Positions 16,836 through 27,062 are shown, counted from the first letter of the stretch. The stretch: 35,939 nucleotides of DNA from Limosilactobacillus coleohominis (GCF_016901675.1 NZ_JACJKU010000008.1:1-35939); one strand, 5' to 3'. Notes: generated by a model not told the origin, from the sequence alone. Program-made: numbers and translations.

Positions 16836-18214
16836 CGACCGAATTCTTGTTTTTGTCGTTCCATTCGGTGTTGACGTTGACGCGCCCGCTTTGCTTTACG
16901 TAACTTGTGTCGTTGTTCTTGTTTTGCCTGTTGACGGGCCTCTTCCTTAATTTTGTTCCTAATTCGTTTTTTGTATCCAGGCTTAACTTTCTTCTTAGTT
17001 TTCTTCACAAATCCTTTCATCGTAGGATCTAACGCCTTTTTACGACGCTTATAACTGTGCCGACGATTTCGGTCATAGGTTGTTTTAATGCGACCATTTG
17101 TTAATACCTTTGGAGTAAATTTAATTCCACGTTCTTCTAATTTAGAAATTAGGTCATCTTCTGCGGGAGCATAAAGTGTAATGGCCGTTCCCTTCATGTT
17201 AGCACGTCCTGTTCTACCGACACGATGAATAAAATATTCCAAGTCAGTAGGAATATCATCGTTGATAATGAGAGATACACCTTCAATATCAATCCCACGA
17301 GCCGCTAAATCAGTTGCCACCACATACTGGAATTCCATATTACGAACTTGACGCATCATTTTTTTACGTTCACGTGGCTCTAATCCCCCATGAATCAAAG
17401 CAACCTTAAGGCCTTGTTGAGTTAAATAATCGTGGAGTTCAGTGGCACGTTCACGTGTGTTAGCAAATACTAAAGCTAAAAATGGTTCACCCATGGTCAA
17501 GAGTTGATAAATCAAGTTATTCTTGTCGCGCCCCTTAGTAGACATCAACCAATTATCAACATTCGGATTTATAACCGTTTCGGTTGGGATTTCCTCAACT
17601 GTCGGATTTTCCAGATACTTTTTAAGAAAAGGCCGCAAGCCAACTGGAATTGTTGCTGAAAAAACCATCATTTGCAATTTTTCTGGAAAATGACTGGCAA
17701 TTTGATCAACCTGCTCTAGAAATCCCATATCTAAAGTCATATCAGCTTCATCAATGACAAATTGTTTTGCCTTGTGAACATCAAGCGCATTTGAATTAAT
17801 CAAGTCTAAAATACGTCCAGGTGTCCCAATTACCAATTGTGGTTGTTTCCGTTGTAGTTGTTCCACTTGGTGTTCTTTGTCGGTTCCACCAACATAATTA
17901 TGAATGGTGAAGCTAGGATCAGCATATTTATTTAATTGTTTAGCTGCATTATAAGTCTGGTAAGCCAGTTCTCGACTAGGTGCTGTAATTACTGCTTGAA
18001 CTTCTTGAAGTTTAGGATCCATCATAGAGAAAATGGGCAGTAGAAATGCATGAGTTTTCCCAGAACCAGTTTGTGATTGACCTACAACATTTTCTCCCTT
18101 TAGTATTTCAGGAATCACTCGTTCCTGGACAGGCGTCGGTTGAACAAAATTAATCGCCTTTAAGGCTGGATACAACCATTTTTTTAAATTAAATTCTGTA
18201 AAAGTTGTACTCAT
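16832..18214 (-). CDS. cshB: DEAD-box RNA helicase, CshB-like
   Basis: The 460-residue protein has all core motifs: Q-motif (Q30), Walker A GQSQTGSGKT (to residue 54), TAPSREL, TPGR, DEAD (155-158), SAT, then IHGGL, ATDLAARGID and HRVGRTGR. A strongly basic C-terminal tail (about 85 residues rich in Lys, Arg and Gln) probably binds RNA. Length and position next to alaS and an nrnA-like gene fit CshB, the cold-shock helicase involved in RNA remodelling and decay. GAGAGGAA precedes the ATG. It lies 17 bases after nrnA. DEAD-box identity is certain; the CshB assignment is likely. Confidence 0.92.
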   Translation of the reverse strand: MSTTFTEFNLKKWLYPALKAINFVQPTPVQERVIPEILKGENVVGQSQTGSGKTHAFLLPIFSMMDPKLQEVQAVITAPSRELAYQTYNAAKQLNKYADPSFTIHNYVGGTDKEHQVEQLQRKQPQLVIGTPGRILDLINSNALDVHKAKQFVIDEADMTLDMGFLEQVDQIASHFPEKLQMMVFSATIPVGLRPFLKKYLENPTVEEIPTETVINPNVDNWLMSTKGRDKNNLIYQLLTMGEPFLALVFANTRERATELHDYLTQQGLKVALIHGGLEPRERKKMMRQVRNMEFQYVVATDLAARGIDIEGVSLIINDDIPTDLEYFIHRVGRTGRANMKGTAITLYAPAEDDLISKLEERGIKFTPKVLTNGRIKTTYDRNRRHSYKRRKKALDPTMKGFVKKTKKKVKPGYKKRIRNKIKEEARQQAKQEQRHKLRKAKRARQRQHRMERQKQEFGR

Positions 18215-18231
18215 TTGTATTTCCTCTCATT

Positions 18232-19176
18232 CTAATTAGTACTGGTAATAGTTTCCAATTCCTCCACGATTTGGTTAATTTCATCAGTATCAGCTGCTTT
18301 GGCACCACTTGCGAGAGCATGTCCACCCCCTTGGTGATTCTTAGCTAATTCGTTAATAGCTGGACCCTTAGACCGTAATCGTACTCTGAAGTGACCGTCT
18401 TCTTGTTCGACAAAGATTGCCCATGCTTTAACATCTTCAATTTTTCCTGGGAGGGGAACTACAGCTGACGTCCCTGCTTCTGTTAATCCGAACCGTTTTA
18501 AAACTTCATTACTTAAAACTACATATGCAGTCCCGCTATCAGAAATTGTTAGATTTTCATATACGTATGCAGATAAGCGAGCCAATGCTACTGATATTTG
18601 GTCTTCACGCCGACTAATACCTGCCGCATCCGCCCCATGAGCAATTAAAGCCCCTGCTACTAACATTGTTCTGGCCGTCGTTGCTGGATATAGGAAACGT
18701 CCGGTATCTCCAGCAATTCCAGCATACAATGCGTTAGCTGCCTTTGCAGGTAACTTTAAGTCATTAGCAAAGTGTTGATAAAAATCATAAATCATTTCTG
18801 AACAACTTGATGCTTCTGGCTGAACCCACATTAAATCACCAAAGGGCTCATCATTTGGGTGATGATCAATTTTAATTAATTTATCACCATTATTAAATCG
18901 CCGATCATCAATCCGCGGTGCATTAGCGGTATCAACTACAATTACCAGCGCATCATTGAATTCATTTGATTTTAAGTCATCCATTTTCCCAATCCAATTC
19001 AAGCTAGGAAAATCCTTGCCAACTACATAAACCTCTTTATAAGGGAAAGATGCCTTAATTATTTCTGCAAGCCCAACTTGCGAACCAAAAGCATCTGGAT
19101 CAGGGCGTTGATGTCGATGAATGATAATCTTAGGATATTTTTTGATATTTGCATAAATTTCATCTAGAATTTCCAT
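18232..19176 (-). CDS. nrnA: DHH/DHHA1 phosphoesterase, NrnA-like (oligoribonuclease / pAp phosphatase)
   Basis: The 314-residue protein has the DHH motif series: HRHQRPDPDAFGS (D26, D28), VVDTAN (D82), IDHHPND (D104, H105, H106), GDTGRF and the C-terminal DHHA1 GGGHALASGA. NrnA proteins degrade nano-RNAs and dephosphorylate pAp. AAGGAG precedes the ATG. It follows yajC, but a strong terminator stands in the 69-base gap and I see no clear promoter after it. It may act with cshB downstream in RNA turnover (inference). Confidence 0.9.
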   Translation of the reverse strand: MEILDEIYANIKKYPKIIIHRHQRPDPDAFGSQVGLAEIIKASFPYKEVYVVGKDFPSLNWIGKMDDLKSNEFNDALVIVVDTANAPRIDDRRFNNGDKLIKIDHHPNDEPFGDLMWVQPEASSCSEMIYDFYQHFANDLKLPAKAANALYAGIAGDTGRFLYPATTARTMLVAGALIAHGADAAGISRREDQISVALARLSAYVYENLTISDSGTAYVVLSNEVLKRFGLTEAGTSAVVPLPGKIEDVKAWAIFVEQEDGHFRVRLRSKGPAINELAKNHQGGGHALASGAKAADTDEINQIVEELETITSTN

Positions 19177-19213
19177 TGTTATTCTCCTTTTAAATAAAAG
19201 ATGAAGTTGAAAG

Positions 19214-19241
19214 AAAAAAGCTGGGATTGCTCCCAGCTTTT
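19214..19241 (-). terminator. Intrinsic terminator after yajC
   Basis: AAAAGCTGGGA and TCCCAGCTTTT form an 11-bp stem with a 4-nt loop, and on the minus strand a T-run continues from the stem (AGCTTTTTTC). It starts just after the yajC stop and separates yajC from nrnA-cshB. Confidence 0.85.
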
Positions 19242-19245
19242 CGCA

Positions 19246-19656
19246 CTATTTGGCTGAATCAGTATTCTCACCATCTTCAGCAGAATCCTCAGCCTTATCT
19301 TCAGCCTTGATTTCTTGAGGAGCGGCTTCTTCTTTTGGAGATTCCTTAGTATCTGCTGGTTTAGTTTCATTACTTGTATTGGCCTTATTAGCTGATACCA
19401 CTCGTTGAATGGCAACAAGGTCAAATGTTAAGTAAATACCTTCACAGTCAAGCGTCACTGTTTTTTCCTTTTCGTTAACTTCACTAACAACACCGTGAAG
19501 CCGACCAATTGTTACAACGTGGTCCCCCGGACGCAACTTACTCATCATTGATTGATGTTCTTTCCGTTGCTTTTGTTGTGGACGGATCATGAAGAAATAC
19601 ATGAATACAACCATCAACAAAATCAAAATGATGCTTGACATACTTTGACTACCCAA
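19246..19656 (-). CDS. yajC: YajC, Sec translocon accessory subunit
   Basis: The 136-residue protein has an N-terminal membrane helix (IILILLMVVFMYFFMI), the YajC signature RPQQKQRKEHQSMMSKLRPGDHVVTIGRLHGVV, and a beta-rich core. A very acidic tail of about 45 residues, rich in Glu, Asp, Lys and Ala (EDKAEDSAEDGENTDS), makes it longer than E. coli YajC (110). YajC associates with SecDF-SecYEG. The start is TTG at 19656 with AAGGG at rather long spacing; ATG five codons later lacks a ribosome site. It occupies the usual place downstream of the tgt position. Confidence 0.9.
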   Translation of the reverse strand: MGSQSMSSIILILLMVVFMYFFMIRPQQKQRKEHQSMMSKLRPGDHVVTIGRLHGVVSEVNEKEKTVTLDCEGIYLTFDLVAIQRVVSANKANTSNETKPADTKESPKEEAAPQEIKAEDKAEDSAEDGENTDSAK

Positions 19657-19709
19657 AACACTTCATCCCTTCTAAAAATAATTCACCTTTAAGAATACCA
19701 AAGATTACA

Positions 19710-19731
19710 ACAAATTACCACTATTTATCAA
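19710..19731 (-). promoter_or_regulatory. Possible promoter for yajC
   Basis: In the 83-base gap before yajC the minus strand has a TTGATA and, 16 bases on, TGTAAT, a plausible but weak promoter. The approximate span is given; the yajC transcript may instead come from the mutS-ruvB unit. Confidence 0.25.
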
Positions 19732-19739
19732 AGAGCACA

Positions 19740-20756
19740 TTACGACTTGATACCAATCTCACTTCGTACCTTGTTAAAGTATGAATTTAACCATCTCCAG
19801 TTACGCAATCCCAATAAATGATCACCGACTGAACTATGGATATGACTTAAATAATGTAAATATGATAAATTAACTTCGTTTTGAGCGGTTATATTGATTT
19901 TATCCTGACTATTTTGGTACTGTTCATAACTCACTTTTTCAATCTGATTATTAATATAGGTTTGTCCTTGATGAGCCATTTCAATGGGAATGCTGGTAAC
20001 AATGATATCAACACCTGCTAGTAATGCTAGCTTAATTTGCTCATTGCTGGTTGCTGCCAACATCCGTGGCTTGTCGTTTGGCAATATTTCGATCGTTTCG
20101 TGGACGATCCTTTGCCATTCAGTTTGTTCATCAGGAAGATTAGTTATTAGATAACCATCTTTACTACCGATTTGCTGATAATTTAATTTTCGCAGCTCTT
20201 TCAAACCGGCTCCGCCAATTACACCCCATGAACTTTCGCCTTGCTGTTGCCATTGTATATTTATTTTTAATGCCGTTTTTAAGTCGTCAACTGGTGCGTA
20301 GTAATATGCATTTTGAAACAATGGTAATTGAATATCTGCTTGGCCAATTTGTTGCAATTGTTGAGCTTGCTTACCAGTGATTCTTTTATGAGCACCTGAG
20401 TACGGCTCCTCATATCGAACACCCAATTCTCCGGCGTTTTTTTTGACTTTCTCTAAGGAGGAAAATTGATCCACAAATGAAATAACAGGCCCCGCCCAAT
20501 TTAAGAAACTTCCAACCGAATCACATGATTCCAATGTCTGCGTCCCTGGTTGAATGCTTAATGGCAAAATATTAACTGCTAATGATTGGCAACCAATTTC
20601 CCTTAGTTCTTCTGAAGTTAATGGACTAACTAACCCATTTTTTGCGTATGGAATCACAGCTGGAGTTTTAATGATTCCACTACTTGTATGCAAAATGCCA
20701 CTTCTAACGTGCTTATTAGTTAAACTTACCTGTTGAATTTCAAAAGTACTTACCAT
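19740..20756 (-). CDS. Degenerate tRNA-guanine transglycosylase (TGT) homologue, predicted catalytically inactive
   Basis: The 338-residue protein aligns along its length with bacterial Tgt (about 380): RSGILHTSSGIIKTPAVIPY at the start, LTSEELREIGCQSLAVN, NDKPRML, and a C-terminal YLHYL...GLRNWRWL. The key residues are gone. TDSGGFQ reads ISFVDQFSS (no active-site Asp), FDEC reads FQNA (147-150), GIxQG reads GVIGG, GG-L reads TNL, and the nucleophile region MFDCV reads IIVTS (251-255). The CxCxxC zinc ligands are absent and the zinc His is Arg. The frame is intact, with AGGAG 7 bases before the ATG at 20756 and ruvB 10 bases upstream. It may be a TGT pseudoenzyme; substrate or partner is unknown. 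Confidence 0.85.
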   Translation of the reverse strand: MVSTFEIQQVSLTNKHVRSGILHTSSGIIKTPAVIPYAKNGLVSPLTSEELREIGCQSLAVNILPLSIQPGTQTLESCDSVGSFLNWAGPVISFVDQFSSLEKVKKNAGELGVRYEEPYSGAHKRITGKQAQQLQQIGQADIQLPLFQNAYYYAPVDDLKTALKINIQWQQQGESSWGVIGGAGLKELRKLNYQQIGSKDGYLITNLPDEQTEWQRIVHETIEILPNDKPRMLAATSNEQIKLALLAGVDIIVTSIPIEMAHQGQTYINNQIEKVSYEQYQNSQDKINITAQNEVNLSYLHYLSHIHSSVGDHLLGLRNWRWLNSYFNKVRSEIGIKS

Positions 20757-20766
20757 GTCCATACTC

Positions 20767-21792
20767 CTATTTTTGGGGATGATACTCTATTCCGAGATGC
20801 TCATAAGCAGCAGGCGTGACCATTCGCCCACGCGGAGTTCTGGAAATAAAACCAATTTGCAGAAGGTATGGTTCATACATTTCTTCAATTGTATCAACCT
20901 CTTCTCCAATATTTGCAGCAATCGTTTTGACACCAACTGGACCACCATGATAAAAATTAATCATTGTCATCAACATTTTCCGGTCGACTTCATCTAATCC
21001 CTTATTATCGACTTGAAGTAACTTTAAAGCTTTAACAACGATCTCATGATCAATTGCAGGTTTCTTTGCAACCTGCGCAAAGTCACGAACTCGCTTTAAC
21101 AGCCGGTTGGCGATTCGGGGAGTTCCTCGTGAACGAAGAGCTAATTCATGTGCTCCTGAATCCTGAATTCGTACATTAAATATTCGGGAACTCCTCATGA
21201 TAATTTGATTTAACTCTGTCGCATTATAGTACGCCATGTGTTCCACGATTCCAAAACGATCTCGTAGTGGCGCGGATAATGCACCCGCACGTGTTGTGGC
21301 ACCAATTAGTGTGAATGGTGGCAATGGAAAATGAACTGGATGTGCAGTAGGTCCTTCACCAACAACGATATCAATATAAAAATCTTCCATTGCTGAATAT
21401 AGCATTTCTTCTACGACTTTTGGTAACCGGTGAATTTCATCAATAAATAAAACATCACCAGCTTGTAGCTCATTTAGTAAAGCTACTAAATCACCTGGCT
21501 TTTCAATTGCAGGACCGCTCGTTGTCTTAATATTAACCCCCATTTCATGAGTAATGACCATTGCTAACGTTGTTTTCCCTAGTCCTGGTGGACCATATAA
21601 TAAGACATGGTCTAATGCTTCTTCTCGGGATTTAGCAGCTGCTATGTAGACCTGAAGTTCTTTTTTTATTTTATCTTGCCCAATATAATCAGCCAATACT
21701 TGGGGACGGAGGCTTGTCTCGATTACATTTTCATCATGACCAGTGGACTGGTTCGACATAATGTTTGATTGATCACTCAATTGCCTGGCCAT
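20767..21792 (-). CDS. ruvB: Holliday junction helicase subunit RuvB
   Basis: This is the hexameric AAA+ motor that drives branch migration with RuvA. The 341-residue protein has Walker A GPPGLGKT, Walker [10 protein letters not shown], sensor 1 GATTRAG, arginine-finger region RDRFG and a C-terminal winged helix. The ribosome site AAAGGAG directly abuts the ATG at 21792 (no spacer); a TTG at 21780 would have 12 bases. The product differs by four residues. ruvA ends 9 bases upstream. Confidence 0.96.
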   Translation of the reverse strand: MARQLSDQSNIMSNQSTGHDENVIETSLRPQVLADYIGQDKIKKELQVYIAAAKSREEALDHVLLYGPPGLGKTTLAMVITHEMGVNIKTTSGPAIEKPGDLVALLNELQAGDVLFIDEIHRLPKVVEEMLYSAMEDFYIDIVVGEGPTAHPVHFPLPPFTLIGATTRAGALSAPLRDRFGIVEHMAYYNATELNQIIMRSSRIFNVRIQDSGAHELALRSRGTPRIANRLLKRVRDFAQVAKKPAIDHEIVVKALKLLQVDNKGLDEVDRKMLMTMINFYHGGPVGVKTIAANIGEEVDTIEEMYEPYLLQIGFISRTPRGRMVTPAAYEHLGIEYHPQK

Positions 21793-21801
21793 CTCCTTTC
21801 A

Positions 21802-22407
21802 TTAATTCAACAATGACAACCCATGTCGCAAATATTGATCTGTGCTCATTGGCGGTTCTTTAATCAAAGCTTTTTGGGTTCGTTTGACGTCCTTTTCAGT
21901 ATATCCTAATGCCTTAAGTGCTGCCAAAGCATCTTTTAATTCGGGGTTCATCTGATCATCATTAACTGGTTGATTTGAAATTTGCGGCTCTAGCTTAAAC
22001 GTCGGTAATAATGCTTCAATTTTATCCTGCAATTCAATAATAATTCGAGAAGCCGTCTTCTTACCAATACCGGGGAATTTTGTGATATAACTGACGTTAT
22101 TATTAGCAATTGCCTCAACCAGTCCCTGATGGTCAGGATTGGCTAAAATGGCTAAGGCACTTTTAGGACCAATTCCGGAAACATTCAGCAACTTTTGAAA
22201 TAGTTTTTTTTCTTCGCTGCTATGAAAACCAAATAAGCTAATCGCATCTTCCCTAACCGCCTGATAAATATATACTTTTGCTGGAGTTTCATTAATGTCA
22301 AAGCTGTAAGGATTTGCTACCTGCACTCGATAACCAATCCCTTGGACTTCAACCACAATGTAATCAGGTTGAACATCTGTAACATTGCCAATTAAATATT
22401 CGTACAT
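21802..22407 (-). CDS. ruvA: Holliday junction helicase subunit RuvA
   Basis: The tetrameric protein binds four-way junctions and loads RuvB. The 201-residue protein has an N-terminal OB domain ([20 protein letters not shown]), two helix-hairpin-helix motifs ([12 protein letters not shown] and [12 protein letters not shown]) and a C-terminal RuvB-binding domain ([15 protein letters not shown]) after a variable linker. GGGAGG precedes the ATG; mutL ends 15 bases upstream. Confidence 0.97.
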   Translation of the reverse strand: MYEYLIGNVTDVQPDYIVVEVQGIGYRVQVANPYSFDINETPAKVYIYQAVREDAISLFGFHSSEEKKLFQKLLNVSGIGPKSALAILANPDHQGLVEAIANNNVSYITKFPGIGKKTASRIIIELQDKIEALLPTFKLEPQISNQPVNDDQMNPELKDALAALKALGYTEKDVKRTQKALIKEPPMSTDQYLRHGLSLLN

Positions 22408-22422
22408 TCTTTGCCTCCCTTT

Positions 22423-24414
22423 TTAATATTCATGATCATCAAAATCATCAGCAAACGGTTGATGTGATTCTTGAATTCGTTTAAACAATTTTTCTAAATC
22501 TGTATCAGTGAAATGGATTAACACTGGGCGTCCATGAGGACAATTAAATGGGTTCTCACAAGTTGGAAGCTTCTTGAGCAATGCTTTTGCCTGTAAATCA
22601 TCCAGCCGATGATTGGCTTTGATAGCACGTTTACAACTCATCATAATTGCCGTTTTAGCTCTAAATTCAGCAACCGTTAATTTTCCATTGTTAATTACCC
22701 AATCAATCATTTCACTGGCAGTGTCCTCTTCCTGACCATCGATAAACCAAGTCGGGTGGCTAGATAATAGAAAACTATTTTGACCAAATTGTTCTAGATG
22801 AATTCCAAAATCATTTAAAACATCTAAATGTTCATTAATTTTTAATGCATCTGGAACTGAATAATTCAAAACAATTGGATTCAAGAAATTTTGCTGATCA
22901 TCTGAAACATTACCAATTTCTTTTCTAAATCGCTCATAATTAACCCGTTCTTGTGCTGCATGCTGGTCAACTATATATAGGCCGTCTGAGGCTTGGGCAA
23001 GCAGAAATGTTCCCTGGAGCTGACCAATATATTGCAATGTTGGAAAACGTTTGGTTTGTTCATCTGCCTTATCATCAATATCCAGTTGAAGCTCTTCGCT
23101 GTGTTGACCCTCCTTTGTCTTATTCACGGTTTCAGTATCAACACCATTATTATCGAACGTTTGTACCTGCTCATTACGATAACGGTTATCAAATTCCTTC
23201 ATTGACTGCTCATTTAATTCTTGAAGATTATGAACAATAATTGGATCATCGACAGCACTATCGCTACCTCCCGCAGAAGCTGGATTAATCTTATTATCTG
23301 GTACAAAGTTCTGTTTAACCTGATCAGAATAACGTTTTGGTCGATATGATTGTTGCGTATCATGAACATTATTAATGGGATTAGGCACAATTAATTGATC
23401 CGCTTTGTCACCCACATCCGGAATCAAGTTTTGCTTAGCGATTTGACGACGAATAGTATCACTAATTAATAACGATAGTTGTGGTTCTTTACTTAATCTT
23501 ACTTCACGTTTTGCTGGATGAACATTAACATCCACTAATAGCGGATCCAAGTCAATGTTAATTACTACAATCGGATAACGTCCCACCATTAACTTTGACC
23601 CATATCCATCAATAATCGCCTTCGACAACTGGTAATTTCTCACATAACGATGATTAATGGTAATGGTCATGTATTGGCGACTAGCTCGTGTTAATTCAGG
23701 TAAAGAGACGTATCCGCTTATTTGAAAATCATTGTCTTCACCCTGAATTAGTAGCATTTTACGTCCTGCCTTAACACCATAGATAGCAGCAATGACTTGC
23801 TGAAGGTTTCCATTACCAGCCGAACGAAACAATTCTTTACCATCATGAGTAAAAGATATTGCAACATCAGGATTTGCCAGTGCTAATCGATCAATGATAT
23901 CCACCATGCGACTTAATTCTGTATGCGGTGATTTTAAATATTTTAGACGTGCTGGTGTATTGAAAAATAATTCCTTAACAGTAACATCTGTTCCTCGGCG
24001 AGCCGGTGCTGGGGCAAAATCCGTCATTTTCCCACCGTGCAAATGTATCATTGTACCGGCATCACCACCTGTTGAAGTGGTCATTAAAACATCCGCTACT
24101 GAAGCAATACTGGGTAAAGCTTCACCTCGAAAGCCCATTGTTTGAACTCGGAATAGATCTTGTCGAGTATTGATCTTACTGGTGGCATGCCGTTTAAATG
24201 CTTCTTTAACATCATCTTCAGCAATCCCAATTCCATCATCAATAACCCGCAATTCTCCAAGTCCCGCTTTTGTAACAATGATATCAATCCGTTTGCTACG
24301 AGCATCTAATGAGTTTTCGACAAGTTCCTTAATAATTGAGGCCGGTCGCTCAATTACCTCACCAGCAGCAATCTGATTTGCTAAGACATTATCTAATTCA
24401 TGAATTTTACCCAA
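22423..24414 (-). CDS. mutL: DNA mismatch repair protein MutL
   Basis: The 663-residue protein is a GHKL ATPase with NQIAAGEVIERP, DDGIGI, RHATSKI and GFRGEAL, a long variable Gln/Asp/Asn-rich linker (about 330-450) and a C-terminal domain with the endonuclease metal motif DQHAAQERVNYE (from residue 483) and CPHGRP. This marks the MutL type with intrinsic nicking activity found in organisms without MutH. The start is TTG at 24414; the AGGGTGA ribosome site overlaps the mutS stop codon (TAG), so translation is probably coupled. Confidence 0.96.
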   Translation of the reverse strand: MGKIHELDNVLANQIAAGEVIERPASIIKELVENSLDARSKRIDIIVTKAGLGELRVIDDGIGIAEDDVKEAFKRHATSKINTRQDLFRVQTMGFRGEALPSIASVADVLMTTSTGGDAGTMIHLHGGKMTDFAPAPARRGTDVTVKELFFNTPARLKYLKSPHTELSRMVDIIDRLALANPDVAISFTHDGKELFRSAGNGNLQQVIAAIYGVKAGRKMLLIQGEDNDFQISGYVSLPELTRASRQYMTITINHRYVRNYQLSKAIIDGYGSKLMVGRYPIVVINIDLDPLLVDVNVHPAKREVRLSKEPQLSLLISDTIRRQIAKQNLIPDVGDKADQLIVPNPINNVHDTQQSYRPKRYSDQVKQNFVPDNKINPASAGGSDSAVDDPIIVHNLQELNEQSMKEFDNRYRNEQVQTFDNNGVDTETVNKTKEGQHSEELQLDIDDKADEQTKRFPTLQYIGQLQGTFLLAQASDGLYIVDQHAAQERVNYERFRKEIGNVSDDQQNFLNPIVLNYSVPDALKINEHLDVLNDFGIHLEQFGQNSFLLSSHPTWFIDGQEEDTASEMIDWVINNGKLTVAEFRAKTAIMMSCKRAIKANHRLDDLQAKALLKKLPTCENPFNCPHGRPVLIHFTDTDLEKLFKRIQESHQPFADDFDDHEY

Positions 24415-24425
24415 GTTTAATCACC

Positions 24426-27062
24426 CTATTTTAGTTTTTGCTGCCACTCATAAACTTTATTCATTACATCCATTGGTGTCATTCCCATTAAGTTTAAATC
24501 TTTAATCTGTTTCAGCAATTGAGCATTCTTCTTTGAAAGCTGTGGCTGTGAATCTGTAGGGAACAATTCTAACTGTCCATTTTTTTCTTCTGGTAATTCA
24601 TTAACCTTTTCAGTGTTCTCAGATGGTTTTTCATTAACTGTTGTAACAACATTGTCTTGTTGATTTTGACCGACTACATGGTCATTTCCATGTTGCCCTT
24701 CCAGTTGATTAAGAATCTGATTAGCCCGTGTCAGTAACTGTTGTGGCATTCCTGCCAGCTTAGCAACGTGAATCCCATAAGACTTATCTGCCGGACCGGA
24801 TGTAACCTTATGCAAGAATATCAGTTCACCATTTTTTTCAGTTGCTCCAACGTGAACATTGTGTAATTTATGCAACTGCTCATCTAATGAGGTTAACTCA
24901 TGATAGTGTGTTGAAAACAATGTTTTGGCGTGAACATTATTGTGAACATATTCAATAATCGCCTGAGCAAGTGCCATCCCATCGTAAGTTGCAGTTCCCC
25001 GACCAATCTCATCAAACAGAATCAGACTATTTGGCGTTGCATGCATTAATGCATTATTTGCTTCCATCATTTCAACCATAAATGTACTTTCACCAGAAAC
25101 CAAGTCATCCGCTGCACCAATTCTGGTAAAAATTTGATCAAAGATCGGCATATTAGCCTTATCTGCAGGAATAAAGCAACCAATTTGGGTCATTACAGCT
25201 GATAGCGCTAGTTGACGCATGTAAGTACTTTTCCCCGACATATTTGGTCCAGTAATCAATAAAATATCTGTATCTTTTCCCATTTTGACATCATTAGGGA
25301 CATATTCCTGGTGCCCCATAAATTTTTCAACCACTGGATGCCGTCCATTTTTGATCATTAGCTGGTGATCATGATTCAGTTGAGGTCGAACAAAATGGTA
25401 ATCTTCAGAAACTACTGCAAAACTTTGAAGAACATCCAATTCAGACAAAGCACTAGCTAATGTTTGTAACCTCTCAATTGCTGCTTTAACTTTCTCTCGG
25501 ACCTCCACAAATAAGTCATATTCTAAAGAGGTGGACTTTTCTTGAGCCCCTAGTATTAACGCTTCTTTTTCTTTCAATTCAGGCGTAGAGAAACGCTCGG
25601 CATTGGTTAAAGTTTGTTTGCGTTCATAACGGCCCTCAGGAAGTTTATCTAAGTTAACCTTAGTAACTTCAATATAGTAACCAAAAACATGGTTATAGCC
25701 AATCTTAAGATTATTAATACCAGTGGTTTCACGTTCTTTTTGTTGTAGGTCAGCAATCCACTGTTTACCATTATTCATGGCATCACGATATTGGTCGAGT
25801 TGGTCATTATAATGATTTTTAATCACTCCACCCTCAGTTACAGAAATCGGTGGATCATCAACAATTGCCTGATCAATTAAATTGGCAATATCTTCCAGTG
25901 GATCCATCTTGTTAACCAATTCGTCCAACACTGGTGAATCCATTGTTTCTAGTACATACTTTATTTTGGGAACTTGTTGTAGTGACGTTTTTAATTGGAT
26001 GAGGTCACGTCCATTGACGTTACCATATGCTACCCGACCAGCTAGTCGTTCCAAATCATATACTTTAATTAATTCTTCTTGAAGATTCTTACGCTCAAAA
26101 TAGTTATCCAGCAATACCTGAACCTTGTCTTGTCGCTCAATAATTTGTTCTTGATTAATCAGCGGACGATCCAGCCAGCGCTTTAATAGCCGACTACCCA
26201 TTGCTGTCTTGGTCTCGTCTAATAACCAGACCAGTGTTCCTTGCCGCTTGCCACTTCTCATATTAGTCATTAATTCCAAATTAGTTTTAGAATAATGATC
26301 TATCTTCATGAAGGAATTAGGTTGATAAGCCTGAGCAATCTGTAAATGCGCTAACGATCGTTTTTGAGTTGTTAATAAGTAAGAAACTAGAATAGCTACA
26401 ACGTGTTTCTGATTTTTATCATCTAGATTTTGTATTAAATAACTGACTTCAGATTCTTTAGATATTTCAGGTTGACTTGAAATCAAAATATTGCGCTTTT
26501 GCAACTGATCAATCAATGAAGCTGGTAGCTTCTCTAAATGAACCACTTCACGGGTTTGCAAATTAATCAGCTCGTTAATTAATGTTGCCTCACTTTGAAA
26601 AGTAGTTGTTTTTAATTCACCAGTAGAGAGATCTGTATAAGCTAAACTAAATGTTTGATCATTAATATAGATCGCAGAAAGATAGTTATTTGTTTGCGCC
26701 TGGTCACCTTTCAAATCCATTTGCGTCCCTGGAGTGACTAACCGAGTTACGGCCCTTTTAACCATCCCCTTGGCTTTCTTTGGATCTTCCATTTGTTCAC
26801 AAATAGCAACTTTATAGCCCTTGTCAATTAAAATGTCCACATAATTTTCTACTGCACGATGTGGTACACCACACATTGGAATAGGATTTTTAGAACTGTG
26901 GCTACGACTGGTTAAAGTAAGTTCTAGTAATTGAGCTCCCTTGACGGCATCATCATTAAACAGTTCATAAAAATCACCTAATCTATAAAATAAAAAAGCA
27001 TCTGGATATTGATCTTTCACTTTTTGATACTGTTCCATCATTGGAGTTAATTTTTTTGCCAC
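24426..27062 (-). CDS. mutS: DNA mismatch repair protein MutS
   Basis: The 878-residue protein has the N-terminal mismatch-binding domain with the Phe-x-Glu motif (FYELFNDDA), connector, lever and clamp domains, and the ABC ATPase with Walker [10 protein letters not shown], Walker [17 protein letters not shown] and the FSTHYHEL His switch. A charged linker and a C-terminal dimerisation segment follow. Start: GAGGTG lies 6 bases before GTG at 27062, preferred over a GTG at 27071 that overlaps this site. It leads the mutS-mutL-ruvA-ruvB group. No strong promoter was found in the 71 bases upstream. Confidence 0.96.
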   Translation of the reverse strand: MAKKLTPMMEQYQKVKDQYPDAFLFYRLGDFYELFNDDAVKGAQLLELTLTSRSHSSKNPIPMCGVPHRAVENYVDILIDKGYKVAICEQMEDPKKAKGMVKRAVTRLVTPGTQMDLKGDQAQTNNYLSAIYINDQTFSLAYTDLSTGELKTTTFQSEATLINELINLQTREVVHLEKLPASLIDQLQKRNILISSQPEISKESEVSYLIQNLDDKNQKHVVAILVSYLLTTQKRSLAHLQIAQAYQPNSFMKIDHYSKTNLELMTNMRSGKRQGTLVWLLDETKTAMGSRLLKRWLDRPLINQEQIIERQDKVQVLLDNYFERKNLQEELIKVYDLERLAGRVAYGNVNGRDLIQLKTSLQQVPKIKYVLETMDSPVLDELVNKMDPLEDIANLIDQAIVDDPPISVTEGGVIKNHYNDQLDQYRDAMNNGKQWIADLQQKERETTGINNLKIGYNHVFGYYIEVTKVNLDKLPEGRYERKQTLTNAERFSTPELKEKEALILGAQEKSTSLEYDLFVEVREKVKAAIERLQTLASALSELDVLQSFAVVSEDYHFVRPQLNHDHQLMIKNGRHPVVEKFMGHQEYVPNDVKMGKDTDILLITGPNMSGKSTYMRQLALSAVMTQIGCFIPADKANMPIFDQIFTRIGAADDLVSGESTFMVEMMEANNALMHATPNSLILFDEIGRGTATYDGMALAQAIIEYVHNNVHAKTLFSTHYHELTSLDEQLHKLHNVHVGATEKNGELIFLHKVTSGPADKSYGIHVAKLAGMPQQLLTRANQILNQLEGQHGNDHVVGQNQQDNVVTTVNEKPSENTEKVNELPEEKNGQLELFPTDSQPQLSKKNAQLLKQIKDLNLMGMTPMDVMNKVYEWQQKLK

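Noticed and set aside
8773-27062. Horizontal transfer or a mobile island in the repair-gene region
   Set aside because: Gene order is conserved across Firmicutes, codon and base use look uniform, and there are no integrase, transposase or flanking repeats.
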